Shown: piece by piece, positions 1 through 6,215 of the stretch
Position numbering within the stretch: position 1 is the stretch's first letter
Layout: the number at the start of each line of letters is the position of its first letter
Made by a program: the position numbers and the translations under genes
The notes under the pieces: generated by a model
What the model saw: only the letters and a program-made list of their open reading frames with translations
What the model was told of the DNA's origin: nothing
Databases searched by the model: none
Assembly: GCA_017626655.1 (NCBI GenBank)
Contig: JAGAIH010000134.1
Location: forward strand, 1 to 12,038
Source: Clostridia bacterium
GTDB lineage: Bacteria; Bacillota_A; Clostridia; Oscillospirales; CAG-272
DNA length: 12,038 nt
Direction: 5' to 3'

Positions 1-929
1 CGGTAATGCTCGCAGATGAAGGCCCCCAGGGTTTCCTCGTCCAGGATCCGCTCGCCCCCCGCCAAAAACTCCTCCTTGTCCACAACGGCTCCCCCGCGGA
101 TGTAGAACACCGACACGCAGGCGGCCACCTCGTCGGCATAGAAGCCAATGACGTCCTGCTCGGTGTCGGGTGCGGCCACCACGGTCTGCTTCTGGCGCAA
201 GCGATCCAGGGCGGCGATGGTGTCCCGACAGCGGGCGGCGGCCTCAAACCGCTCGGCCTCGGCGTGGGCGTACATCTCCTCGGTCAGACGGCGCTTGACC
301 TCCGCCGTGTTGCCCCGCAGGATGTCGGCGGCCAGGGAGATCGTGGCGGCGTACTCCTCCTCGGTGACCTTCCCCGTACAGGGCCCACAGCAACGCCCCA
401 TCTGGTAGTAGAGGCAAGGGCGCTCCTTGCCGATATCCCGGGGGAAACGGCGGTTACAGGTGGGAAGGGCCAGGACGGTACGGAGGGTATCCAGCACCGA
501 AAAAACCGTGGAGACCCCCGAGTAGGGGCCGAAATACTTCCCCCTGTCCTTCTCCCGCTTACGGGTCATGACCAGGCGGGGGTAGGCCTCGTCGGTGATC
601 TTGATGTAGGGGTAGGACTTGGCGTCCTTGAGGCGGATATTGTACTTGGGGTTATGCTGCTTGATGAGGGTGTTCTCCAGGGTGAGGGCCTCCATCTCGG
701 TGTCGCAGAGGAAATACTCGAAATCCCGCACGGAGGCCACCATGCGGGCGGTCTTGATATTCTTCTCGCCGTTCTGGAAGTACTGGGACACGCGGTTCTT
801 GAGCTTGCGGGACTTGCCCACGTAGATGACCCGCCCCTCCCTGTCCTTCATGATGTAGACACCGGGGGTCAGGGGCAGGGAGTTGGCCTTGTCCAACAGG
901 GCCTTGCGTTCTTCTTCTCTGGTTGGCAT
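1..929 (-). CDS. uvrC: UvrABC system protein C (5' half, cut by window edge)
   Basis: Nucleotide excision repair endonuclease subunit, which makes both incisions around a lesion once UvrB is loaded. 309 residues are visible and the reading frame is open to base 1. Residues 18-90 form a GIY-YIG nuclease domain (GVY at 23-25, YVG at 36-38, candidate catalytic Arg46 and Glu85). Cys158, Cys172, Cys180 and Cys184 match the four-cysteine spacing of the UvrC iron-sulfur cluster (Cys181 is an extra neighbour). Residues about 225-241 (AERFEAAARCRDTIAAL) are the UVR helix that contacts UvrB. The RNase H-like 3' half and the tandem HhH tail, together roughly half the protein, lie outside the window. The ATG at 929 is preceded by AAAGGAG (938-944) at 8 bases. 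No separate promoter is visible, so it is probably expressed partly by readthrough from ptsH. Identity is secure. Confidence 0.95.
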   Translation of the reverse strand, partial: MPTREEERKALLDKANSLPLTPGVYIMKDREGRVIYVGKSRKLKNRVSQYFQNGEKNIKTARMVASVRDFEYFLCDTEMEALTLENTLIKQHNPKYNIRLKDAKSYPYIKITDEAYPRLVMTRKREKDRGKYFGPYSGVSTVFSVLDTLRTVLALPTCNRRFPRDIGKERPCLYYQMGRCCGPCTGKVTEEEYAATISLAADILRGNTAEVKRRLTEEMYAHAEAERFEAAARCRDTIAALDRLRQKQTVVAAPDTEQDVIGFYADEVAACVSVFYIRGGAVVDKEEFLAGGERILDEETLGAFICEHY

Positions 930-968
930 GGCGTATACTCCTTTCCCTGCAATGTGTCAGAACAGACA

Positions 969-1014
969 AACGGCGCGGGCCTCTGTACCCGCCTGGGTAG
1001 TCGCTCGCGCCGTT
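969..1014 (-). terminator. Long nested hairpin between ptsH and uvrC, probable terminator or attenuator
   Basis: A perfect 9-bp stem pairs 969-977 (AACGGCGCG) with 1006-1014 (CGCGCCGTT). Its 28-base loop contains a second perfect stem, TACCC (986-990) with GGGTA (995-999), closed by a 4-base loop. On the minus strand the outer stem is followed by a T-rich tract (TTTGTCTGTTCT). It begins 45 bases after the ptsH stop and lies 39 bases before the uvrC start, so it probably limits readthrough from ptsH into uvrC. The T tract is interrupted, so termination is likely incomplete. Confidence 0.6.
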
Positions 1015-1059
1015 ATATCTCTGCTTAGCTATGTACGATAGCGGAATGGGGGGACGTGC

Positions 1060-1323
1060 TTACTCGGCGAAGCCGGAGTTGATGAGGGCGGTCAGACCGT
1101 CCAGAGCGGCGTCCTCGTCCTGGCCGTCAGCGATGAGGGTGACGGTCATGCCCTTGGCGATGCCCAGAGAGAGCACGCCCAGAAGGCTCTTGGCGTTGAC
1201 CTTGCGGTCGTCCTTCTCCACCCACAGGGTGCACTTGTAGCAGTTGGCTTTCTGAATAAAGAAGGTAGCGGGTCTTGCGTGCAGACCGCTGGCATTGTTG
1301 ATGACAACTTCGCGACTTTTCAT
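1060..1323 (-). CDS. ptsH: HPr family phosphocarrier protein
   Basis: Small cytoplasmic phosphocarrier of the PEP:sugar phosphotransferase system, 87 residues, the normal HPr length. His15 in the signature GLHARPAT (13-20) is the residue phosphorylated by enzyme I. Ser46 in NAKSLLGVLSLG (43-54) is the HPr kinase site used for CcpA-type catabolite repression in Firmicutes. Both are present, so this is HPr rather than Crh, which lacks the His. The ATG at 1323 has AGGAG (1332-1336) 8 bases upstream. The gene has its own promoter at 1442-1470 and a roughly 110-base structured leader. No enzyme I or sugar-specific PTS gene is in the window, so it may act mainly in regulation, as in many Clostridia with few PTS transporters (inference). 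An unusual CxxC (Cys28, Cys31) follows the first helix. Confidence 0.95.
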   Translation of the reverse strand: MKSREVVINNASGLHARPATFFIQKANCYKCTLWVEKDDRKVNAKSLLGVLSLGIAKGMTVTLIADGQDEDAALDGLTALINSGFAE

Positions 1324-1351
1324 GACTCATTCTCCTATTCTGAATATAGAC

Positions 1352-1407
1352 TCGGCTTGAAAGCCGACAGTATACGGACGGCATTGGGGCCCGACGAAAG
1401 CTGTCGG
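1352..1407 (-). promoter_or_regulatory. Structured 5' leader of ptsH with competing stems
   Basis: Three stems share bases. An inverted repeat pairs 1352-1358 with 1361-1367 (7 bp arms), ending 15 bases before the AGGAG. A second stem pairs 1391-1395 (CCGAC) with 1403-1407 (GTCGG). A third, CCGACAG at 1364-1370 with CTGTCGG at 1401-1407 (7 bp), uses bases from both and excludes them. No U-tract follows the ribosome-proximal hairpin, so control of translation or mRNA stability is more likely than termination. It matches no riboswitch class I recognise; the function is inferred. Confidence 0.45.
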
Positions 1408-1441
1408 AGACCGTCGCGCAGTACGACTATTCTACACCTGT

Positions 1442-1470
1442 AGTATACCAAAAAAAGCAGAAGAAATCAA
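1442..1470 (-). promoter_or_regulatory. Promoter of ptsH, sigma-70 type with extended -10
   Basis: On the minus strand, TTGATT (1465-1470) and TATACT (1442-1447) are separated by 17 bases, and TGG lies directly before the -10 element, giving an extended -10. The predicted start of transcription is near 1433-1436, leaving a leader of about 110 bases. A perfect TTGACA sits just upstream (1472-1477) but is 24 bases from the -10 and so badly placed. A second weaker extended -10, TGG-TATTAT at 1493-1498, has no matching -35. Confidence 0.7.
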
Positions 1471-1542
1471 GTGTCAATATTTAGGATTTTTCATAATACC
1501 AAAGGCTTATTTTCGATCATTTTACACAATCGGCCCACAAAA

Positions 1543-2049
1543 TCATTCGTGCTCGGTGATGGAGGTAACGCGGATGGTCAGCAGGGCGCGGTCGGTGCGG
1601 ACCTCCAGCACGCTGCCGGGGGTCAGGTAACGGCCGCTGTCCCCGATGAGGAGGCTGCCGCCCGAGGCCCAGGTACCGCCCGTACAGACCATACAGCCCG
1701 TGGCGGTAACGCGGTCGGCCCCCGTAGCGCCGGTGGCGGGAGTCACCTGCAAGGCGACGGTCTGCTCCCCCGTAGCGGTGTCCCGATAGACACCGATATA
1801 GCCCAGGCGGGCGTCGTTTTCGCAGAGGTAGACGGCGTCAAAGCCCTTCACCTCAGCCAGCACGTCCTCGTGGGTCTCCAGCACCTCAAAGTAAACGCGG
1901 TGCATGGCGGGATCCGCCGCGGCGTCCTTGCGGGCGGCGTAGACCACTCGGTAGACAAGCCCCGCCACCGCCACCACAATGAGCAGCAGAATGACGGTGT
2001 CCACCGCGGACCAGCGCCTTTTATCCTGTTGGTTCCAAGTTTTATCCAT
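1543..2049 (-). CDS. DUF4330 family membrane-anchored protein (second copy)
   Basis: A 168-residue protein of unknown function. It has a short charged cytoplasmic tail (1-13), one membrane helix at about 15-37, and an extracytoplasmic beta-rich domain. The order of features fits DUF4330: a strand YFEVLET, then a segment LGYIGVYRDTATGE resembling the LGTVTDV motif of the family, and near the end YLTPGSVLEVRTDRALLTIRV. The ATG at 2049 is chosen over a possible upstream start at 2145 because AAGGAG (2056-2061) stands 6 bases before it and the longer form would overlap the upstream gene. It begins 13 bases after the end of the first DUF4330 gene and resembles that protein in layout, so the two probably arose by duplication and may work together. 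Three cysteines (76, 119, 122) lie in the outer domain. No terminator is evident after the stop. The family assignment is by motif memory and the function is unknown. Confidence 0.8.
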   Translation of the reverse strand: MDKTWNQQDKRRWSAVDTVILLLIVVAVAGLVYRVVYAARKDAAADPAMHRVYFEVLETHEDVLAEVKGFDAVYLCENDARLGYIGVYRDTATGEQTVALQVTPATGATGADRVTATGCMVCTGGTWASGGSLLIGDSGRYLTPGSVLEVRTDRALLTIRVTSITEHE

Positions 2050-2055
2050 ATCGGT

Positions 2056-2061
2056 CTCCTT
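2056..2061 (-). promoter_or_regulatory. Ribosome binding site fixing the start of the second DUF4330 gene
   Basis: AAGGAG on the minus strand, 6 bases before the ATG at 2049 and just past the stop codon (2063-2065) of the upstream gene. It argues for the short 168-residue form and for translational coupling of the two DUF4330 genes. Confidence 0.75.
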
Positions 2062-2062
2062 C

Positions 2063-2734
2063 TCAGCCCCGGGCGTCGGGGTCAACCTCGTCGGGCTCGG
2101 CCATGACGGTCCCCGCCTCGGTGACGGTCTCGTCGCTCTTTTCATGCATGGAGATCACGGTCCCCTCGGCCACCATGCCCTCGGCGCGGAAGGTCCCCTC
2201 CATACCCGCCAGCAGGGTGGTCACCCCCATGCGGTAGCCCTTGCCCTCGCGGTAGTGGGCCTCCGCCTCCACCATCAGGTAGAGGGTCAGGGTATTGGCT
2301 CCGTCCTCCCCCGATACCAGCACGGTACGGACGTCGGTGACGGTGCCCAGGCAGTCGGCGTCGGTGCGGTCGGAGCTCCACAGGGGGTGTCCCGTCATGG
2401 TGGGACGGCCGTCCTGGCCGTACTTGACCATAGCGGGGTCAATGCCCGTGATCTCCACGCAGAAGACTACCTCGCGGGTCTCCCAGGTGGGTGCGTACAT
2501 CTCGCGGATGGCGCGGTAGGCGAACACACCGCCGACCACAAGGCCGATCACCACCGCCAGGAGGATGAGATCCACCGCCAGGGTGACCCAACCGCGGCCC
2601 CCGGGGCGCTTGACGCCTGCCTTACCGCCGCTCTTGCTTTCCTTCCCATCGGGGGAGGCGGGGCGGTGGACCGTGGCGCTGTCCGCCAGGCTGGAGGCCT
2701 TGGGATCGCTGCTATGACGTTTGAAAGAAGCCAT
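2063..2734 (-). CDS. DUF4330 family membrane-anchored protein (first copy)
   Basis: A 223-residue protein of unknown function. A hydrophilic N-terminal tail rich in Ser, Lys, Gly and Pro (1-48) is presumably cytoplasmic. One membrane helix spans about 50-73, followed by an extracytoplasmic domain (about 85-200) and an acidic tail. DUF4330 hallmarks are visible: VEITGIDPAMVKYG (93-106), LGTVTDVRTV (129-138), and a final hydrophobic stretch ending GTVISMHE (191-198). The ATG at 2734 has AAAGGAG (2742-2748) at 7 bases, and the gene starts 36 bases after the O-antigen-ligase-like gene. Its position between that polymerase/ligase and a second DUF4330 protein suggests a helper role in export or attachment of a surface polysaccharide (inference from context only). 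The long basic N-terminal tail is absent from the second copy. Confidence 0.82.
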   Translation of the reverse strand: MASFKRHSSDPKASSLADSATVHRPASPDGKESKSGGKAGVKRPGGRGWVTLAVDLILLAVVIGLVVGGVFAYRAIREMYAPTWETREVVFCVEITGIDPAMVKYGQDGRPTMTGHPLWSSDRTDADCLGTVTDVRTVLVSGEDGANTLTLYLMVEAEAHYREGKGYRMGVTTLLAGMEGTFRAEGMVAEGTVISMHEKSDETVTEAGTVMAEPDEVDPDARG

Positions 2735-2770
2735 ATGCTTACTCCTTTACTAAAGCAATAGATCTGAATC

Positions 2771-4708
2771 TCACCTTTGGAAAAGCACCCGATCCTCCTC
2801 GGTGGAGGTGCCCGCCCGACGGGCGGTGAGGACGTCGCTTTCGTCAAAGATCAGATTCTCGTAGGCACTGCACAGGGCAATGACCAGGATGAGGGTAAAG
2901 AATACGCGGGGAGAGGTGATGAAGCTCCGTACCGAGCCGAAGATCAGTACGCCCACCATGCTGGTGATACCGCCCAGGATCATGGAGCGATCCCTGCGGT
3001 CGGCGGTGTAGCCCAGGCAGGTCAGTCCCTTCTGGAAGAAGAGGAACAGGAGAGCGGCGAAGATCAGAAGACCCGCCCAGCCGTAGCCCAGGAGCAGCTC
3101 GAAGTAGAGGCTTCCGCTCTCGGTCACAGCCCCCAGGTCGGGAGCGGCGTAGGGCGGATAGACCTCGCGGAAGGCGGCGTCCCCGATACCGATGCCTGCG
3201 GGATGGTCCAGGACCATTTTCCACAAACTTTCGGAGAGCAGAGCCTTGAAGTGGCGGCTTCGGGACAGGATCACCCGCACCGATTCCGACAGGGGAAACA
3301 GGTAGGCTACCCACAGACCGCCGCAGGCCACGGCAGGCAGGGCGATGAGTCCCGCCGACAGGCCCTTATAGCCCGAGAGCAGGATGAACAGCACCGTCAC
3401 CGCAAGGATGCAGAACAGGGCGCTGACCGAGTCGGTCATGAAGATAAGGGCCATATCCAGAGCGATGAAGACCAGGGCCGACACGCGGCGCAGAAGCCGC
3501 TTGGTGTGGCCGAGGTAGGCGTAAAGCCAGGGGAAGACCAGGACGAGGTATAGCTCGGAATGCTCCAGCCACAGCCCCGACAGCTTTTCGATGAGGTCCT
3601 CCACCCCCGCGATGATGGCGTTTCCGCCGCGGGAACCCTCCAGCCAGCTAAGGTCGTCCACCGGGATGATCCGCAGGTAGGCCAGAAGCGTCACCACCAC
3701 CACCGAGATCCCCACGCCCAAGAGGCAGCGGCGGATGTACTCGCGGGTGGTCATGAGGTTGACGATGAGGAAGTAGTCGGAGAGGCAGACAAACAGCATG
3801 ACCGATGTCAGTACCGACTCGCGGGACACCGCTACCCCCGTAAAGCCCGAGAGCAGGATGAGGCCCCCGAAGAGCAGCACCACGGTATCCAGAAGACCGA
3901 AGCGGATGGTGCGGTGGAGGAACAGGAGCTTGACGCCGTAGCTCAGCCAGGTCAGCAGGATCACGACGCACAGAGGGATGAGAAGAGTCTGATTCAGCCA
4001 GATAGCGGGGAGCATGACCGTGGACAGCACCACGCCTGCCTCGGGGTAGGTGAAGACCAGCCCCAGGGCGCCCACAGCCAGAAGAGCGGCGGGGATCAGC
4101 AGGGGATGGGTCAGAAGAGCGCCCACCGAAGCCAGCAGAGCCAGGAAAACGGTCAGATAAGGCAGGACGGCGGGGATCCTTTGCCGAGGCTGCTCCAGGC
4201 GGTCCCGCGGGATGCCCAGGAAGCGGACGAAGACCAGGTAGGGGAGGCCCCCCGTGCCAATGGTCTCGGCCAGGGTCTTCTTGGTCAGCATCAAGGGGAT
4301 AGCCAGCAAAGCCAGCACCGCCGACAGCACCAGATGCTCCAGGTCGGGGGCCATGGCCTTGTAGATGAAGGGTAAGGCAAAGTAGCAGGCCACGCCCAAG
4401 AGCCCGTAGGCCAGCAGAAACAGGCCGTAGAGCCACAGGGGCAGGCAGAACAGGGCGTGGGACAGGGCGCCGACGCCCTTGAACAGGAATCCCGATTCCA
4501 CCGCGGTCAACAGCTTCAGGCGGGCGGGGGACATGGGGGTACAGCGGTGGCGGCCTGGATAGCGGGGGCCCTTAGCGAAGGCATTGTCCAGCTTGCGGTA
4601 GCCCGTAAAGATCCGTCCGAGCCAGGAGCCGGCGATCAGACCGTAGAGGCGGGCGGTGCCGCGGTTGAGCGTATGCCAAAGGACTCCCTTGCGGGTGGTT
4701 TTGGCCAT
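2771..4708 (-). CDS. O-antigen ligase / Wzy polymerase family membrane protein
   Basis: A 645-residue integral membrane protein, longer than the usual 400-500, because of an N-terminal extension (1-80, basic, little hydrophobicity). At least eleven hydrophobic segments follow between about 82 and 615. The O-antigen ligase (Wzy_C) signature is seen in order: TDSVSALFCI (425-434) at the start of a membrane helix, a loop with RSRHFKALLSESLWKMVL (483-500), then DHPAGIGIGDAAF (501-513), and a final ESGSLYFELLLGYG (530-543). Family members polymerise or transfer undecaprenyl-linked glycans on the outer face of the membrane, here probably a capsule or cell-wall polysaccharide in a Gram-positive envelope (inference). 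The His-Asn usual at the last motif is Glu530-Ser531. The ATG at 4708 has AAAGGAGG (4716-4723) at 7 bases. The gene lies 63 bases after trmD with no visible promoter, and the two DUF4330 genes follow. The precise substrate cannot be told. Confidence 0.85.
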   Translation of the reverse strand: MAKTTRKGVLWHTLNRGTARLYGLIAGSWLGRIFTGYRKLDNAFAKGPRYPGRHRCTPMSPARLKLLTAVESGFLFKGVGALSHALFCLPLWLYGLFLLAYGLLGVACYFALPFIYKAMAPDLEHLVLSAVLALLAIPLMLTKKTLAETIGTGGLPYLVFVRFLGIPRDRLEQPRQRIPAVLPYLTVFLALLASVGALLTHPLLIPAALLAVGALGLVFTYPEAGVVLSTVMLPAIWLNQTLLIPLCVVILLTWLSYGVKLLFLHRTIRFGLLDTVVLLFGGLILLSGFTGVAVSRESVLTSVMLFVCLSDYFLIVNLMTTREYIRRCLLGVGISVVVVTLLAYLRIIPVDDLSWLEGSRGGNAIIAGVEDLIEKLSGLWLEHSELYLVLVFPWLYAYLGHTKRLLRRVSALVFIALDMALIFMTDSVSALFCILAVTVLFILLSGYKGLSAGLIALPAVACGGLWVAYLFPLSESVRVILSRSRHFKALLSESLWKMVLDHPAGIGIGDAAFREVYPPYAAPDLGAVTESGSLYFELLLGYGWAGLLIFAALLFLFFQKGLTCLGYTADRRDRSMILGGITSMVGVLIFGSVRSFITSPRVFFTLILVIALCSAYENLIFDESDVLTARRAGTSTEEDRVLFQR

Positions 4709-4743
4709 GTTCTCCCCTCCTTTCTGTGGGTTTCGGGATGGTT

Positions 4744-4762
4744 ACGGGGGTGTAACCCCCGT
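4744..4762 (-). other. Stable hairpin between trmD and the ligase-like gene
   Basis: A perfect 7-bp stem (ACGGGGG at 4744-4750 with CCCCCGT at 4756-4762) and a 5-base loop, 9 bases after the trmD stop. No U-tract follows on either strand, so it is not a standard intrinsic terminator. It may protect the 3' end of processed rimM-trmD mRNA or cause partial termination. Confidence 0.45.
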
Positions 4763-4771
4763 TACGCGAGA

Positions 4772-5494
4772 TTATTCGTTCCCGTCGGGGTTCTCCTCCT
4801 CGGGCAGGAGGTCGGGGCGCTGACGGCGGGTCAGCTCCAGAGCCGCCTCATGCCGCCAGGCGTCGATCTTCTTGTGGTCTCCCGACAGAAGCACGGGAGG
4901 CACCTTCATGCCGTGGTAGTCCACGGGTCTTGTGTACTGGGGGTACTCCAGAAGCCCCGAGGAAATGCTCTCGTTCTCGTAGCACTCGGGGGCGGCCAGG
5001 ACTCCCTCGGTGAGGCGGGCCACGCAGTCCACCAGGATGCAGGCGGGGATCTCGCCACCCGTCAGGACGTAGTCTCCGATGGAGATCTCCTCGTCCACGA
5101 TCTCCTCCACGATGCGGCGGTCCACGCCCTCGTAGTGGCCGCAGAGGAGGATGAGGTTATCGTAATTCTTGGCCAACTCCTCGGCGATGGACTGGGTCAG
5201 CACCCGCCCGCCGGGGGAGAGGTAAATGACCCGACGGCGGCCGTCGTAGCCGTCCTTCAGCTGGTCGGCCAGCACGCCGCGGTAGCAGTTGTAGATGGGA
5301 GGCGCGGCCATGAGCATGCCCTTGCCGCCGCCGTAGGGGGTATCGTCCACCCGACGGTGCTTATCCTCGGAGTAGTCCCGGATGTTGTGGGCCTTGACCA
5401 CGGTATAGCCCGCCTCCTGGGCGCGGCCGATGATGCTCTCCCCCAGCACCCGCTCCACCAGGTCGGGGAACAGGGTCATGATATCGAAGCGCAT
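4772..5494 (-). CDS. trmD: tRNA (guanine-N1)-methyltransferase TrmD
   Basis: Methylates N1 of G37 next to the anticodon of tRNAs that read CUN, CCN and CGG codons, using S-adenosylmethionine, which prevents +1 frameshifting. At 240 residues it has the usual length. It opens with MRFDIMTLFP; DTPYGGGKGM (51-60) is the substrate-facing loop; LLCGHYEGVDRRI (116-128) and EISIGDYVLTGGE (136-148) form the trefoil knot that binds the cofactor; GLLEYPQYTRP (180-190) and VPPVLLSGDHKKIDAWR (198-214) belong to the C-terminal domain. By eye, the catalytic Asp (Asp169 in E. coli) aligns with Glu175 here. The start is set by AAGGAG (5503-5508) at 8 bases, and its A is shared with the rimM stop (TGATG), indicating translational coupling. 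The usual downstream rplS is absent. Confidence 0.97.
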   Translation of the reverse strand: MRFDIMTLFPDLVERVLGESIIGRAQEAGYTVVKAHNIRDYSEDKHRRVDDTPYGGGKGMLMAAPPIYNCYRGVLADQLKDGYDGRRRVIYLSPGGRVLTQSIAEELAKNYDNLILLCGHYEGVDRRIVEEIVDEEISIGDYVLTGGEIPACILVDCVARLTEGVLAAPECYENESISSGLLEYPQYTRPVDYHGMKVPPVLLSGDHKKIDAWRHEAALELTRRQRPDLLPEEENPDGNE

Positions 5495-6054
5495 CAGGCA
5501 TTCTCCTTATCAGAGTCGGAATTCTCAAACATACCGTCGATGGGGGTCATGCGGACGCACTCCCCGGGGATGACGTCAGCCACGAACACGGGGATGGCGG
5601 GGACCAGGACCTCGGCTCCGTCGGGGGTCTTGATGGTGTAGATATCCGAGGCGGCGTTGGGGCTGATGTCGGTGACGGTACCCAGCAAAGTCCCCTCGCG
5701 GCCCTCGCGGGCGTCGTACACGGGAAGGCCGATGGCGTCGGCCAGGAAGTACTGGCCCTCCTCCAGGTCAAAGTCCTCGCGGGCGGCGTACAGGACGGTA
5801 TTGCGGAGAGAGTCGGCGGCGTTCATGTCGGTGACGCCCTCCAGAGAGAGCATGAGGAAGCGTCCCTGGAGGACGGCGCCCCGCAGGATGCGGTACTCCT
5901 TCTTGTCCTCGCCCTCGCCGATGAAGACGCGGCCCAGGTCGAGGAGGTCGTGGGGGGTATCGGTCCAGGGCTCCGCCTTGACGTCGCCGTGACAGCCGTG
6001 GGTATTGATGATCTTCCCGCACTCAATGAAGCGGGAGACGTTACTGTTTTTCAT
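5494..6054 (-). CDS. rimM: Ribosome maturation factor RimM
   Basis: A 186-residue assembly factor that binds ribosomal protein S19 and assists maturation of the 30S head. Residues about 6-92 form the RimM N-terminal domain (IECGKIINTHGCHGDVK at 9-25 is the family signature, here with Cys-His where Leu-Arg is usual). Residues about 97-178 form the PRC-barrel domain (EGQYFLADAIGLPVYD, then LLGTVTDI and AEVLVPAIPVFV). The ATG at 6054 is preferred over an upstream in-frame start at 6129 because the longer form would extend through the promoter at 6092-6120 and add residues unlike the family. Its ribosome site is weak (AAGGAT, 6066-6071, 11 bases away). The gene overlaps trmD by one base. The rpsP and ffh genes normally found upstream are missing, and it instead follows a GH3 gene. 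Confidence 0.95.
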   Translation of the reverse strand: MKNSNVSRFIECGKIINTHGCHGDVKAEPWTDTPHDLLDLGRVFIGEGEDKKEYRILRGAVLQGRFLMLSLEGVTDMNAADSLRNTVLYAAREDFDLEEGQYFLADAIGLPVYDAREGREGTLLGTVTDISPNAASDIYTIKTPDGAEVLVPAIPVFVADVIPGECVRMTPIDGMFENSDSDKENA

Positions 6055-6091
6055 ATCTATGTTCCATCCTTGGTTTTCTTTAATCAGAAAT

Positions 6092-6120
6092 AGTATATCA
6101 CAAAATCCGTGAAATTGCAA
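6092..6120 (-). promoter_or_regulatory. Promoter of the rimM-trmD unit, extended -10
   Basis: On the minus strand, TTGCAA (6115-6120) lies 17 bases from TATACT (6092-6097), with TGA directly before the -10, giving an extended -10. A T-rich stretch just upstream of the -35 (6124-6138) resembles an UP element. The predicted start near 6085 leaves a leader of about 30 bases. No other promoter is apparent until 1500, so this one may drive all five genes down to 1543. Confidence 0.75.
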
Positions 6121-6176
6121 CCGTTTCAAAAAAATAAATGGCAGGATCGGCGGTTTTGCGGCCTTTTTTCACCAAA

Positions 6177-6210
6177 GAAGCCCCCGAAAACTCGGGAGCT
6201 TCCTTTTTTT
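6177..6210 (-). terminator. Intrinsic terminator after the GH3 gene, usable in both directions
   Basis: Arms 6177-6187 and 6192-6202 pair over 11 positions with one mismatch and a 4-base loop. On the minus strand an A tract precedes and TTTGGTG follows, a modest U-tract 14 bases past the GH3 stop. On the plus strand the hairpin is followed by seven T (6204-6210), the stronger configuration, although no plus-strand gene is known here. It separates the GH3 gene from the rimM promoter. Confidence 0.75.
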
Positions 6211-6215
6211 ATCCA

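Noticed and set aside
6..1028. Plus-strand open frame of 340 codons opposite uvrC
   Set aside because: It is antisense to a clear UvrC and continues past the uvrC start into intergenic sequence; the composition is typical of a shadow frame.
1472..1477. Perfect TTGACA as the -35 of ptsH
   Set aside because: It is 24 bases from the TATACT -10, and no -10-like hexamer lies 16-18 bases downstream. TTGATT at 1465-1470 fits with a 17-base spacer.
2050..2145. Upstream start at 2145 for the second DUF4330 protein
   Set aside because: It would add 32 residues read from the end of the first DUF4330 gene in another frame. The ATG at 2049 has AAGGAG at 6 bases.
6055..6129. Longer RimM from a start at 6129
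   Set aside because: The added 25 residues cross the -35 and -10 of the promoter at 6092-6120 and do not resemble RimM.
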